From assembly GCA_021234155.1 (NCBI GenBank), contig JAJEKV010000023.1:5975945-6039944 (forward strand): a stretch of 64,000 nt of DNA, given 5' to 3'. The DNA comes from Isoetes taiwanensis (Eukaryota; Streptophyta; Lycopodiopsida; Isoetales; Isoetaceae). This document shows positions 49,888-63,060 of the stretch, in pieces; position 1 is the stretch's first letter, and each line of letters begins with the position of its first letter. The notes under the pieces are model-generated. The model was given only the letters and a program-made list of their open reading frames with translations. It had not been told where the DNA came from and did not search any database. The position numbers were made by a program, and so were the translations under genes.

Positions 49888-51092
49888 CATTCTAGGGAAA
49901 GGGACGTCTGTTTTGGCGCCACACCAGTTTTGGATCCGCTCTTTCTGTGGCCTATGCTTTCTATAGTGCAAGCTCTCGTTTTGGCTTTGTCATCTATATA
50001 TACTTTGTTGCTTGCTTCTTTCCTTCATCGGCGTTTCCTCTGAGCTGAATTCTTTGTTGTGCATAGTTCCCCCCTCCCTCCCTGATATCTGGGTTGGGCT
50101 TTACATTGGCTGTTCCACCTATTAGGGCCAATTCTTTTTGGACGGCCCCCTTTTTTCTTGTCTATACTCTTGAGGATATTTTTGTGGTCGGACCTGATGT
50201 ATCTCTATATGTCTCTAGATATCTCTATATGTGTTTCTCTCTATCTCAGCTTAGACAATTCTTGATGACTTCTCGATCTTGCTTTGTATATTCTTGTGTA
50301 TGTTTTCTCTCTTGCTCTCTTTTCCTGTAGGGTTTTCTCTCGGATTTTTTCCCATTGGTCATGCTTTTACTCTCTCTCCCCTGGCGTAGCACTTGTCGCT
50401 TCTGGGTAGACTCCAAAGGGTTCTTCTATTGGATGTGCCTATTTTCTCTTCCTGGTGTAGCTTTGTGGCTTCCAGAGGACATTGAGGAGAAGATCCCCGT
50501 GTCGGACCTAGTGTATCTATATATTTTCTCTCTCATCGTAGCAATGTCGCTTCCGAGGATTCTTTATAATTTCTCTATTCTGCTATTTTTTCTCGTCAGA
50601 TTCTTGTGCTTTACTTGCCTTTCGAGCATGATGCATGCTTGGCCATAGGGCTCCTAATCTTTTCATGTTAAGCATCTGTGTGATTTTGTTTTGCATGCGA
50701 TCCTCTTTCTTGACACTGAGGTGTTAGCCGATTTTCAGCGATTCCAAGGTGGTTGCGGTTGCACTTTTCACATCTACCCCTTCTTGTTGGGATGGGGGTT
50801 GGGAGTCGATACTTGAGGGTTGTGGGCCGAGGTGCACCTTTGGTCTAGTCAATTCTGACTTGGAGGGGGTTTGGATGTGGTTTTGGGTTTGGGACCTTTG
50901 TGGATCGTAGGCCTAATTATATGTTTTGAGCCTAGTTATATAGTTGAGGTCATTGTTGGATTTTTTCACTCATACTCACTCATGTTGGGGCCTCATTGTG
51001 GGTACCCCTGTGAGTCATTGTATTTTCATTCATTCAGCTCAATGGAACTCCACTTATCGGATGTTGTTGTACAAGGACCTTTCCCTAGAATG
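49888..51092 (+). mobile_element. Hairpin-array TIR element, copy C (1205 bp)
   Basis: The TIR CATTCTAGGGAAAGG is perfect at both ends (49888 inward; reverse complement ends at 51092). Flanks AC on both sides could be a 2-bp duplication. A TATA-like ATCTATATATAC lies at about 49993-50003, followed by CTTCATCGGCGTTTCCTCTG, which matches copy A. Three hairpin units lie at 50377-50407, 50447-50478 and 50526-50559. The second pairs CTGG with CCAG where copy A pairs CTCGG with CCGAG. The 3' block GCTCAATGGAACTCCACTT matches A and B. No protein is encoded. Confidence 0.65.
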
Positions 51093-53269
51093 ACCAGTTT
51101 TTATCCAATTTTTTATCCATAAATCAAAATATCCATCATATCACTGCCATTCGTTCAATTTTTCTTGCTGTAAAACACCCATTTATTCCCATAGCACATG
51201 TTTTCTGAGACTGTACAATTGAAGAGCACATGTTCTTAGCTTAACAATACTTATCTGCATATAAAAGTGAAAGCAACTTGTTTACATCACGAATAGTCTA
51301 AAGAAGAATACGTCATCATATATAATTCATATTTTTTCACATAAGATCCATAAATAAGCATCGAGCTGTGATACAAATATTCCCCAAATAAGTAACTTTC
51401 CTTAAATAAGTAACTTAAAGAAGCTTACCTTTTTTCTGGAGATTCCGTTGTGATATCTCTACCAGAGGCATACCATTAAGAAAAATTCCACCTTTCTATG
51501 GATATCCCAGAAGCATTCGAACACATTTCCAATAGTAGTCTGCAATGCTACTATTAAAACCAAGTTATAACTTTTATAAGCAAATACATGATAGCCCAGC
51601 TTGGTCCCACCACAACGTGGTCCTAGATCGCTTGCGCCCTATAGAGAGAATCATTAGAAGTGACCATCCAAATTCTTGCGCACTAGAGATTCCTAGTTCA
51701 AGGTATTCATCATAGTTTACTCACTGAAACTCGTTCAAGTTTGCTTGCTGGGAGAGTTCCATTGTTTCCCATAGCATATGTATTCGCGATTGTGCAATTG
51801 AAGAGTAGTGGTTCTTGGCTGACAATACTTATCTACATATAAAAATGAATGCATCATGACGGCCAGCTGCGTAAACACCATACACATGATCTCAGGGGCT
51901 TAAATCATAACTGCATCTTCATAAATCAAATGACATGCAAGAAAAATGGATGATCGACTTACTACGTGAAATTTCCTAATGCAAGGGAGCTTATAATTTC
52001 TAAGAAACCAGATTTATAGCCACATGCAGTAAAGTTTGCCTCTTACTCTTGTAACCACACAATTAATATTTCAGACTTACAAAGGACAGAGATAAGAAAT
52101 TAAATCTCCAGAAACTTAAAATATACTGTAGTATATGCACGAAAGGGCTCTATTCCTCTATCCCCAGTGCTTGTGATCTTGTATGCTATCTGTAAAGTTA
52201 GAAAAACTGAGAAAATGGTACATGTCATTCCAGTTCTTTGCTCTCCCTGCAACATTATAATCCAAACAAAACATATGTTGTTTTCTGCAAAAAATAATCG
52301 ACACAATAGACCTGGTTATGGAAAGAGTCAACAGCGCTTGCTTTGAAGCCTTCAATCAAAATCCATATTTCGGCAACAATCCAGGCGATAGGGGTTGAGC
52401 AAAACTCCTGAATTACAATAGGAATAGTCTCTATAATGAACCCTTCACAGAGGATCAGAACAAAGAAACACCGGCTAAGCCAGCAACGACAAAGCAAAGA
52501 ATAAGATACGGTGCAGTCTGCTCCTGCAAAATTCTGTTCGCAAGCTTGGAAATGAAATCTGGATTCCGGCCTATGTAATGCATCTCCGATGGAGAAACAA
52601 CTTTTCATCCACAATCGTGGCATATGAATGCCGATACTTGAAAGGGGGAAATTGATATGCCCACGATTAGAAAGGGAAAATTTGAAATTGAAATCATATA
52701 TAAAGAAGTTTTGCTGATTTTTGGAAGATGGGATTTGTTTTCCTGCAGACAAAAGCTTCAAAACCTTAGAGAAATATCCAAAAAAAAAAAAAAAAAAACC
52801 CAAAAAAAGTTTTTTTCCAGAACGGAAAATCCCAAATTAAGAAGATAGACAATACTAAAGGAGAAATAAGAGGATAGTCCATGCAGCATCTTGGTCCTCG
52901 ATTTTTATTTTGAATACGCTGATGGTTGAGATTGTAAAAAAGGCAGTTTTATAAGGTGTTTCTTTCATGCGGTTGCATCAAGCTTGATTTTGAGATTAGC
53001 CGATAAGTTGATTTCTCAATCTGTGGTGGCTTTCAAAACTCTGATATGTCGATTTCTCAATCTCTGGTGACTCTTGAAACTTTAGCTATTAAGCAATTTT
53101 TTTCTTATTCAATTTATTCTTAAATATGTACATTACTTTGGGCAGAGGATATGTTTGTGAACATCATCTCAAATTTGTGCAGTTGGGATACGAGCCTTAA
53201 GGAAAGGGTAGCGGCTGATGACTCCTTGATTGTGTAACATCTGCTCCTGCTTCTTCTTTCTTTGAACAC
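51093..53269. other. Mostly featureless stretch; one hydrophobic ORF on the minus strand
   Basis: The minus-strand ORF 52803-52255 has a poly(A)-derived N-terminus and a hydrophobic segment (CFFVLILCEGFIIETIPIVI, then STPIAWIVAEIWILIEG). A donor-like CCAG|GTCTAT follows near 52310. It may be a membrane-protein exon, but I recognise no family. The rest shows no gene. Confidence 0.3.
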
Positions 53270-53693
53270 CATGCCAGTGCTGTCACATGCAGATAGTAGA
53301 AGATGAACACCATGCTCTACAGGAATGCCCAGCATATGCATACATCCGAGCAGCTCATGCCGATCTCAGATGCTCTGAGATAGCAATTCACCAACTGCTG
53401 GCTTCGCCAATGGTGGCACGTCTTGCATCCTACATTCTGCAAGTCTCCACCGTCAGGGAGTCCCTCACAACACAGGGAATTAAAGCGCCCAAATAACGCC
53501 TCTCAACGCCTACTACAAGGGTTTTTCCTCCCACACGGGGGGTTTTTTCATCCCAGTGGTAGAGACACATTGTACAGGGTTTCTGTGGTTTTATTTTGTG
53601 TTTGGAAACTTTCCGCTATATTGTAAAACCGTCTCATAGGCCAGTTGGTCTCCGTGGACGTTAAAATATACTTCCTTCCTTCCTTCCTTCCTT
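53270..53693 (+). mobile_element. LINE-E: 3' end fragment with CTTC tail
   Basis: An open frame (53287-53496) carries the LINE C-terminal zinc finger (QIVEDEHHALQECPAY, preceded by CQCCHM). After a 3' UTR with GGCCAGTTGGTCTCCGTGGA and CGTTAAAATATA comes (CTTC)n at 53671-53693. The element ends in a simple repeat in place of poly(A). Confidence 0.65.
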
Positions 53694-56439
53694 TGATATT
53701 TTTCTATCCGGCATGTAGTTTATAATTGTTAGAATAGGATTGCTAACCATAACAAAATATCTACAAGGTAGGATTTAATTGATAAGCATGCAATAGAGAG
53801 GGGGATTTCATGACCAACACATTTAACTGCAAATCGTTTTTTCAATCTCCTCGTGGATTTGGGACCAGTTCAAAAGCACATCGAATGTGACGGGCTTAAA
53901 AACCAAAACACTGTCCTTTGATAACATGGTTTTATATGCTTAGTTATTGCTGCAATGCTCTATAAAATGCGAATGAACTACCCTATATGGATCAGATTTT
54001 GGAGGTTTCTTACCATGATTTATGTGTCCTGAAGTGATTGTGGTCATCTCTGCTATTTTCTGCTGCTTGCTCCAACTTTGACGTATTTAGCTACTGCTGA
54101 AATGTTTAAGACCTTTATTTTTACTACGTTTTGCAACCACTATTATGTTAATGCTTTATATATTGATGAGCATACAGAACATAGGGATGACGGCTTCAAT
54201 TTTTTGACTTTTATGCATACAGAACATATAAGTCTATGCCAAAAATTGCATTTTTTTTCTGACTAAAGTCCTTTGGGTCCTTTGAGTTTGTGTTGTAATG
54301 ATCTCCACCTTTTACATGCAAGTTCTGTCTGTGGATTCTCTGCCCCTAAAACCATAACTATATAGGTATTTTTGCACTTTTGAAGCAAGTCTGAAGATTT
54401 GTTGGCAGGCAATGTTTTGTTTTTGTCTATATGTGGTTTTCTAGCATTTGATTGAATTTGAAGAGTTCCTATAGCAATTCTAAGCATTTTATGCCTTGAT
54501 GCCCTTGTAGAGTCTTCATGACATCACAGTTTGATAAGATAAGATACGCTTTCGTTATAAGTTTAGGACAGAGAATTGCTTTCCTTAGAAGTAATTGACT
54601 AATCTAGACGAAGTTTATTTCCTGACCAAGGTATACAATTTTAGATCTACAAGGAACTAATGAACTGTCCAACCTTCTTTTAAAAGGTCCTATGTCAATC
54701 AAAGGCCCTAAAAGAAGTATGACTTTTACACCGTACAGATTTAATACAGATACATGTTATTCTGTTGTTGTATTGCGTTTACATTCAAGGACATTTAAGG
54801 TATGGGCATGTTATATAAGAGAAAGCCATAAAAGATATACACACATATGTATAAATCAAGTCCACAAGGCCGGCTTTAACAGTACTTGAAATTGTGTTTA
54901 ATGTGACAAGGCATTCAACCAAACATATTCAAGGCATTATAAAGATCTTCCTTTTTAACATCAACATGGCAATGCAAATTTTGAGATAAGAAGCTAATGT
55001 TGAGTGGTAAAACATGATTGCTGCATTTGTGTTTGTGCACTTGAATGGTTCACTCACTTACGAATGCAGATTTCACGAATGCAGATTTTGAGAAGCAACC
55101 CATTGAGCTGGAAGCATCTTGAAATTTTGGCTCTGTAATAGGTCAGTCATTCAAACAACAGACTGGTTTCTTGGAGATTTAAACAGTTTTGATTGATTGG
55201 ATCTATTAGAGGGCTTCCTATGTTTGGAGCTATTTAATAACTTGGAGCAATGATGAAACCACTTGGGTCTACATTCATGAGAAACCAGGTTAGATTTTAC
55301 ATTAAATTTTGGAAAAATGCATCTTCACGGGATTGAACTTTTTCTAGAGTTATTTTAAGAATTCCATTTTTCCAGAGCATGTTTTAAATGCTTGATGTTC
55401 TATTCTAGTATCTACCAACTACCAGGTTGTAGCGTGGGTCATAGGCTAATGAACGTCACATCTTAGGTTGAGAGCAAAGTAGGAACTTCACGAAAAATGC
55501 TACTCTCACATCTGTTTGCTGTTTGTTTTCACAGTTGGATACCTCTTACTATATTTCATTCTGTATATTATTGTGGAGACTAATGAACATCACAGCTTAG
55601 GTTGAGAGCAAAGCAGAAACTTCAAGGAAAATGCTACTGTCGCATCCATTTGCTGTTTGTTTTCACAGTTGAATACCTCTTACTGTATTTCTTTCTACTT
55701 ATCATTGTGGAGACTGAAAAGATACTCAATAATGAATTTGAATTTCATTTGATAGCTCGTTTATAGAGCAGAACATGCAGCAAAATTTATGTACTCTCAT
55801 GTCCCTGGAGTTGGTCTCTTATGTGAGTTTTTGTTTGGTTGCTTAGACGAACTATATTTTTTTATTTCATCATTTACATCCTTCAGACGGATTGGCAATT
55901 TCCATCCTAATAAAATGCCAATGCCTATGTGTAAGGTCATCAAGAATTTCCAAGGTGTTCTTAGTAGCAGTTGATAGTTGAAAATTTTCTTAGTGGTATG
56001 GACTACTTTGATAAATGCACAATCCAAATATATATTCTTGAATTATTATATTTAGATCGCAAAGATTGGTCATATTCTTGAGCAATAATCCATAAGGATA
56101 AATATGATTTTTGCATATGTCTTGCTGTTGAACTTGGTCTGGTGCTTGTGTTTGAGTGTCAATGTCTGAAATTAAAATATGAGAACATGTCTGTGTCAAC
56201 AAGAAAAGGTTTTGAAGCCAGGACTAAATATAAAGAACATATTAAATTGAATTGATTTATATCGTCCATGGAGACCAAAATGTCACTAAGGTTGGACCAA
56301 ATAGCATTCGAAGGATTTACTTTTGCTTCAGTATAAATATGCAGATGTTCCACTTTACATATAGTCTGGCTAGATTTTTGAGTTTCATGAAGAAAGCTTG
56401 AGAAAATGACAATATGATGCAAATTCTAACATTGTCATT
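53694..56439. other. Non-coding stretch with a 134-bp tandem duplication
   Basis: No gene was recognised. The only clear structure is the duplication at 55446-55713, listed separately. Confidence 0.45.
55446..55713 (+). repeat. 134-bp tandem duplication
   Basis: A unit starting CTAATGAACGTCACATCTTA and containing TTTGCTGTTTGTTTTCACAG is present at 55446-55579 and 55580-55713 with about 10% divergence by eye. Confidence 0.8.
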
Positions 56440-56534
56440 GTTCTGGGTTAGCAATAAAGAGATCTTGTGTTCAAGTCTTTGGGGGTCCTTCATATTTCTC
56501 ATGGATGCTGCCAATGTGGCATGACATTAAAATA

Positions 56535-56566
<32 letters not shown>

Positions 56567-56575
56567 TTATCTAAC
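56440..56575 (+). mobile_element. SINE-like unit with TATC tail
   Basis: GTTCAAGTC at 56469-56477 fits the pol III B box, and TAGCAATAAAG at 56449-56459 is A-box-like but too close for an intact tRNA. The unit ends GTGGCATGACATTAAAATAC followed by (TATC)n. The last part resembles the LINE-E end (GTGGACGTTAAAATATA plus CTTC repeats), as expected if the SINE shares its 3' tail with a LINE partner. Confidence 0.4.
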
Positions 56576-58694
56576 ATTGTCACTATTCTAACATTGTAGA
56601 AAAGGATTATACATTCTAACTTGAAGATAGATTTACATATCCATGACATAAAGTTAAAATACGACAGTGAGACATGTCTAGCCTCAACCTTTTAAAGATT
56701 CATTGGGATTGTGAGCAAACTTGAGGGGGGTTCTCTTTCATTTGTGAGCAAACTCAAGATATAGGACAACTTTAATTTCCTTATACATCAATTGCGTTTA
56801 TCATCAATATCCATTTCTGATAGGTTCTCAACTTATGTATTTTCTATCTTTTATATGTCCAAATTAAATTCATTGTATTTATTAGCCTATGCATTTATGC
56901 CTGATGAAAAGCTCAGCAATGCTGGGCACTTTTTCTAGTCAAGTACTATTGGTGTTAGGATAGGGTCTATATATCATGCCTTGCTACTGATGCATAAAAG
57001 TGGCGTATACTCTCAGTAATTTATTATTTAAGACCATTACATGTTTGTGTTGCGCTTGGTATATGAGTTGCAATAAGTGACGATGCCCATTTTTTAGGAC
57101 GTCCTTGTGGGGTCCTTGTATGAATAGTAAAAATGACATGTCTTTGTAGAGAAAATGAAAAGCAATTAAGCGTGCCTATAATGGATTCAGCGAACTTACA
57201 AAGAATGTTGTGTAGTTTGACACAACTCAAAATCGCTTGTTGGGGATGACTTTTCAATCAAATTGCAAGACATGAAGGATATCACAAATTCGGTAGTGTC
57301 CACAATGAGATTTCTTATTTACCTTATACCAGAGTCATAAGAGAAGTTCTATATTCACCTTAACAATACAAGACTCCCTTATACCTGCGGTGACAAAAGA
57401 CAAATTCAATATGACGTTCAATCAAAACAACTCGAAATTGCTTGTTGGGAATAACTTCTCAATCAAGTTGTAATACATAAACACTATCAATCTTTCAAAG
57501 CCAAATCACGAAAGATGGTAGCGTCCACAGTGAAAGTCCAGTTATTTACCTTATATAACTATCATAGTCTTTAGAGAAGTCTATTCACCTTAAGAACAAA
57601 AGACTCCCTTATAGCTATGATAACGAAAGGTAAAGGAGTCAAGATGTTGTTTAATCAAAATTGTACAAGACTTATGCATGCACTCATAATACACAACCTT
57701 CAAAGTACAAGAATAACCACAAAACCTATATGAGGAAGCTTCTAATATCTAACTGCACTATCACCACCATTGACGGCACAATAACCTACACCACACCACA
57801 CAACACAATACACACTACACAACACGCTGTGTCAAAAAATTGCTACCATTGAGAAATATTAGTATGAGTAACCTATTTGCACTTCAAGCAAAAGTTATGC
57901 AAAGTTAAGAATACAAAATTCTCTACGATTTCCTTTATGAACAAAACTTTTGAGATGTTTTATGAATGCCAGCATCTATGTTAGAATGCTACTAAATTAG
58001 TTTCGTATCCTTTCGTATCACATGCCAAGCTTCCAATCCAACTATTTCCCACGCGTGCACTACTGCTAGTCATTTTAAGAGTGAATTTTTGAGTAATAAT
58101 GATATAAAGTACAAGGGGTCCACCACAATGGACAAATAGAAAGAGTTAGCGCCAAAACTATGGATCCCTATGCATAATTGCTATGTGTATTTTAGGAACT
58201 CCCATTTCCACTTTAGCATGATGGTAGAGAGATCATACATACTTAGTGACTCAAATAACTTTCCTCTGCTTGCCCCAACATTTGGAATTAGGTCCTTCAA
58301 AACTCGTTCAATGACATTCAAAGTAGTTGTAAAACCCTTCAACCTTGCCAATTCTGTCCAATCCCTTATGATAACTCATTCCCATCTTCCTATGGTGAGA
58401 CAAAGCCATTAGAGCCACTTCTAGACTAAAGTAATTCTTTAATTTCTCAGTAGAGATGCTTTGCCTCCCCAGAGCCACATCACAACGATCATGTCTCTAT
58501 CTAACCCAAAGGGTCACATTGACCAAAGAGACAACAATGGAGCATGTGTCCGAGATCAACATAACACTAGACCATGCCACTTGTTGTATCTCTAGTCCCA
58601 GGATGGGACAAACCCAATGCCAAAACTCAATAGTCTTAGATCAAGAAACTTCCACCTTATAGGGGAGTCGAGTGTGAAATAGCACTTGAACCAG
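56576..58694. other. Non-coding stretch with a roughly 205-bp tandem duplication
   Basis: Two copies of a unit lie at about 57228-57431 and 57432-57655. It runs from CTTGTTGGG(G/A)AT through TATTTACCTTATA and AAGACTCCCTTATA. A CA-rich tract lies at 57785-57832. No gene was recognised. Confidence 0.5.
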
Positions 58695-59745
58695 GGACTA
58701 AGCCGGCAAGTAAGGCACCTTACAGAATGTCACCGCAGGAGTTGACGGAATTGAAGAAGCAATTACAGGAGTTGCTAGACCTAGGTTTTATAAGACCTAG
58801 TGTCTCCCCGTTCGGGGCATCAATCCTATTTATCAAGAAGAAAGATGGAAGTCTCAGAATGTACATTGACTATCGTCAATTGAACAAACACACCATCAAG
58901 AACAAGTATGCGCTGCCCCGATCTCTGGATTGGGCAATATTAAGGCTGGGGCAAGATTACAACAGGAACGATCTTGATGTAAAAGGAGAAGATAATAGCG
59001 TATGATTCAAGGAAGATGAATGACGCCAAAATGCGCTACCCAACCCACGACCAGGAGTTAGCCATTCATGATCAACTACGGCTACCAATGCTTGACCCCA
59101 GACACTTGGCACAATCCCGTGTCTAAGGTAGAAGTATCCTAGTAGATGCTAGCCGACATGCAACAATTGGTGGAGGAAGTGCGAGGATATCTTCTAGCGC
59201 CAAGGAGCCGGCAGAAGAGCATAGTCGATAAGCACAGAACAGTAAGAGATTTCCAAGTAGCGGACAACGTGTGGCTGAAGATCAAGGTCAAACAAGCGAA
59301 GCTCTGCATCGGCAATTGCAAGAAGCTTGGTCCAAGGTGGGCTGGGCCATTCAGGATAAATAAAAGAGTAGGTAACCAATCCTACAAGTTGGATCTACCA
59401 GCACACCTCAAAATCCATAGGGTCTTCCACCTAAGTCTCCTGAAGACGCACACTCATAATCTAGAGGAGGTATTGGAGACAACAGAGTTACTGAAAATGC
59501 AGACGACCAACTCGAGATTGTCCCAAAGTTCTTCTTGACAGGTCCTACAAGAAAACAAGAAGATCCCAATTTCTCCAATACCTAGTGAAGTGGACACACT
59601 TACTTGTGGAAGAAGCTACGTGGGTACTACAATCAGATTTGGAGAAGCAGTACCCCCAATTCATGGAGCAATGCAAAGGTCGACTCGTCACCAAAGTAAT
59701 CGACACCGAACCGATAGGTGAGTGTGAGGTGGATTAAGAAGCCTA
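58695..59745 (+). mobile_element. Ty3/Gypsy chromovirus-type element, internally deleted
   Basis: Pieces of the pol polyprotein occur in order but with large gaps. The RT start is at 58721-58925 ([40 protein letters not shown]). An RNase H segment ([20 protein letters not shown]) lies near 58992-59060. The integrase C-terminal part is at 59146-59538 (YLLAPRSRQKSIVDKHRTVR, GPRWAGPFRI, KIHRVFHLSLLK). A chromodomain-like stretch (VKWTHLLVEEATWVLQSDLE) lies near 59590-59650. The RT catalytic YxDD and the integrase DDE core are absent. Chromodomains direct integration to heterochromatin in related elements. Confidence 0.8.
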
Positions 59746-60387
59746 CTTCCGTCGCCACAGAAGTAGATAAAATTGAGAGATAAGAGGTCATTTAGTTCAT
59801 GCATTGATAGGAAAGCACCTCTAGTCAATGCCTACTACAGGGACGATGCTATCCTCCACACCTAGGGCGACAAAAGGTGTAGGCATGAGTGACCATCCTA
59901 GGCATTATAGGGCACTGTCTCCACGGCCACAATGGAAGAAGCATCCTCTTCCTACGCCGGGAGATTAGTCTTGCATCCATATAGTAATTAAGTGTAATTA
60001 AATGGGTGGTCCCCTAATAACCAGCTTTATAATAAATAAATGTGTGCTAGCGTAGTGTTGGACCTGCAAGCCATATTTTGTCATAATGTGTTGCAAGGAG
60101 ACCAAATGGACCTTTAAATTATAAAATTTGAAAACTCTGTTAATGATAAGAGTGCAAATTATAAACGTTTTGTCAATATTAAGTGTTAATGTAAGTAAGG
60201 GTTGAGAAGTCGCCTTACTATAACATGTTATGGAACAAGGATATGATTATAATAATTAAATTTAAATATTACCTTGGGGTAATTGTTAAAAAAAATGCAT
60301 GCATGAAATGTGTTGCAGGGATCATGCAGGTCTCCAAGTGGGGAGACTCGTGATGCTGGGGACAACATCAATTCAAGGTGGGGAGCT

Positions 60388-61909
60388 TGTGACGTTCTAG
60401 CATAATATATGGTACGTATACATATATTATACTGCCACGTCACTCGTACACGTCACCTTGATGATATGTACTTGGAAACTATAAAGGGTTGCACCCTAGG
60501 GGGCAACCTCTTATGTTGCACATGTCTATAAACATATTCATTTAACCCCTTTGCCTCATGGCAAAACCCCATATGTTAACCCTAACCCTAAAAGGTCATG
60601 TAAAAGGAACAAAGGGAAAACCCTAAACCTTTTTCATTTTCGCATTTCAGCTTCCTTGAGCCATCCCAGCCAAGCCAAGCTGCTATTTCGCATTGCCAGA
60701 TGCTGACAAGCCGCTTTTGCACAACAAATCCTCAAGATTCAGTCGCCTTCGATCCAAGCAAAGGCATGGATGCGTTTTGAGGTGCGGGAGCAAGCCAGGG
60801 ATCAGGTAAACCATGATTCTGTTGTGCAATGCCGACTTTTAGTCCAGCAATGAGCTGGGTTAGCATCTTAGATTAGCCTTAGCAGCCTTATAGATTCTGA
60901 GATCACAAGCCCTAACAAAGGAAGCTAACCATGTATGTTTAGGTAGATAGATTAGATGTTATTCTGTATTTCAATTCTATGTGATGATGTTCTACTCTAT
61001 GCACACTCCTGTGTATTGAGAAGGGGGGTAGAAACGTTGAAAGCTTCAATAGTTGATATATCTAGATAGCGTCATTAATTCCAATTAATGTGGCCTGTGC
61101 AAAGGAGCCCGCCTGGCTGTGGGTGGTGGAGCTAGACCGGTGGATAAGGAGGACATGTCCCATTGCAGATCAATCCCTCTGGTGTGTAAAGCCTACCAGG
61201 GATCTTAGCGGGATAGGCCTAATGGCTTGCCACTGCGTGTGGGCAAGGCAAGGGCTCAACACCTCTTGGGTGATGCATCATGTTCAATGAGGTTCAAGTC
61301 ATAGATGGGCAGTGGCCCTCTAGCCGCATGTGATGGGCATGCATATCTCTAGAGGGAGTGATCTCCTCCTGCTTCATCGGGACTGGGGAGATGAAACCCA
61401 GGAGTAGCCCTCTTGGCTATGCACCCGGCAGGTTCGGTCAAGTCCCAAGACTTATCAGTCTATTCTGCAAAGTATAGACAAGAGGGACGGATGGAGAGGA
61501 CTACCCAACAGTAATATTCCCATGCAAGCCCAATCCATTGACATGAATTCTGTCTGCAATTGACTTCTGGAGACCCAAGTCGTCAGTCCATTCCCCTTGA
61601 GTCTGAGCCTTGGAAAGGATCTCCCCTATGTTGATGTTGTTGACATTCTTACATATGTATGCTATGGTAAGCCACTCTTTGAGGTGGAGCTATTTATATT
61701 TGATGTCATGTGCTCATATTTATTTACGCTTTCGCAGCTAGGACGGTCCCGAGGGAAGACAGGATAAATGACATGTCTATTCTTCCTCGTTGATTCCTTG
61801 CCAAGGGATCGGTGTCAGGTGGACGGCCTCTGTCAGCTTGGTTGCCAGAGGGATGAACTCTGGCTTCTGATACGATGGGAGCATGGTAGATGAAGTAGGG
61901 GACGTCACA
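60388..61909 (+). repeat. Probable Gypsy 3' LTR (about 1.5 kb)
   Basis: A purine-rich AAGGTGGGGAGC (60375-60386) precedes TGTGACGT at 60388. ACGTCACA at 61902-61909 is its exact inverted complement, giving TG...CA ends with 8-bp inverted tips. TCTATAAACATATTC near 60524 is a TATA candidate, next to a GGTTGCACC/GGGGCAACC hairpin. Without the 5' LTR the right boundary is provisional. Confidence 0.45.
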
Positions 61910-62289
61910 CGCATCATGTCCCTCAGCATCAGGCATAGCCACAATCTGCTGGTAGTCTATAGACCATGTTGTGAACCACCTCTTACAGTGCTCCCGCCAT
62001 ACTCTTTTCAGTCGTTGTGGCCCTTGAGCCAATAACAAAACCTTAGGGGAAAGCAAAAGCAACAAAAACTATTCAAGACACAATATTTTTTTTATATCCC
62101 AGCTAGCTAGTGGTTGAGCGTATGAGCGCAAAAGCATCTAATCCAGTCCACAATGATAATCATGATGGAATGGGAGTTGAATTTCACGCTGAAGCAACAA
62201 ACATTTCTTATCCCAGAAATATAACTACTTATCCATATTCCCAATTCAAATTGACAAGAGACATCAAATGCAAGCATATAAGGTGAAAA
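61910..62289. other. Spacer without recognisable genes
   Basis: No gene-like or repeat feature that I can name lies between the putative LTR end and the BAH-like exons. Confidence 0.4.
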
Positions 62290-62880
62290 GCTTACTGATA
62301 ATGTCTTGTTGGCCAGTAAGATCTTCAACAAAGTGCTTGCCATTGCTTTCTGACCAAAAGCTTCGAAAAAGCTCATTTTCACCATTATAAATCCACAAAA
62401 TGTGCACCACAATAATTAAATAAGTCTTCCAAAAGTGCCTATTCATGTAGATATTATATACTTACAAGGAAGGCAGAACAAAATGTTGGCTCTAGACTAT
62501 AGAGCCAATGAGATATATGGGGAGAGAATTAAGATTATAATCTCCCACATAGAAGTAGAAACATGTACCAAAGAAACATAGCAACCCAAGTAAGGATATT
62601 AACAAATGAGTAGAAATATACCAACTGGAAAGATCAGAGGAGCCGAAGAACCAACAAAAACATGCCTTCTTATCTTCCATTTCTTTCCCTTCCCATAGCT
62701 GCATGAATTTCAAACGTAGGGCAGCTACTATTTAACCAAACTTAAAAGCGTGGACATTTGGATGGCCATTAAAAGTGTCAGTGTTTGGATAGATAATCCC
62801 AATTTCAACTCCAAAACCATTAGAAATTGTGCCATAACCAAGCCTCTTGTGGCTTTCATCAGGTCGATTCTCCTATGCAA
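62290..62880 (-). pseudogene. Possible BAH-domain gene fragment
   Basis: Minus-strand frame from about 62850 reads ESHKRLGYGTISNGFGVEIG, IIYPNTDTFNGHP, a TAA near 62727, then LKFMQLWEGKEMEDKKACFC and WFFGSSDLSS (to 62640). The LWEGK...WFF(R)P(S)xL layout is like the core of plant BAH domains, which read chromatin. A second exon-like piece at about 62400-62296 reads NGENELFRSFWSESNGKHFV and ends at a good donor, ATCA|GTAAGC. The TAA would disable the gene. The assignment is tentative. Confidence 0.3.
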
Positions 62881-63060
62881 CCACTCTCAGAGCCTGCTAT
62901 ACTGCAAGTGAAAACTCTCTCCCACTGCCATTGGAAGCTGCCATTAAAATTGTGAGAATTTTTTGCACAGAAAACTCTCACAAAAAGTCCTCACATGCTC
63001 TCTGAATCTGTTTGTGTTGCATCCTTTCAGCAAATCTGGAGTCCTAGACCAACAAATCTT

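Noticed and set aside
60575-60600. Interstitial telomere (AACCCTAACCCTAAA)
   Set aside because: Only about two repeat units inside the putative LTR; too short to mean a former chromosome end.
60388-61909. Treating 61090-61290 and other ORFs inside this block as genes
   Set aside because: They lie inside a probable LTR and show no family signature.
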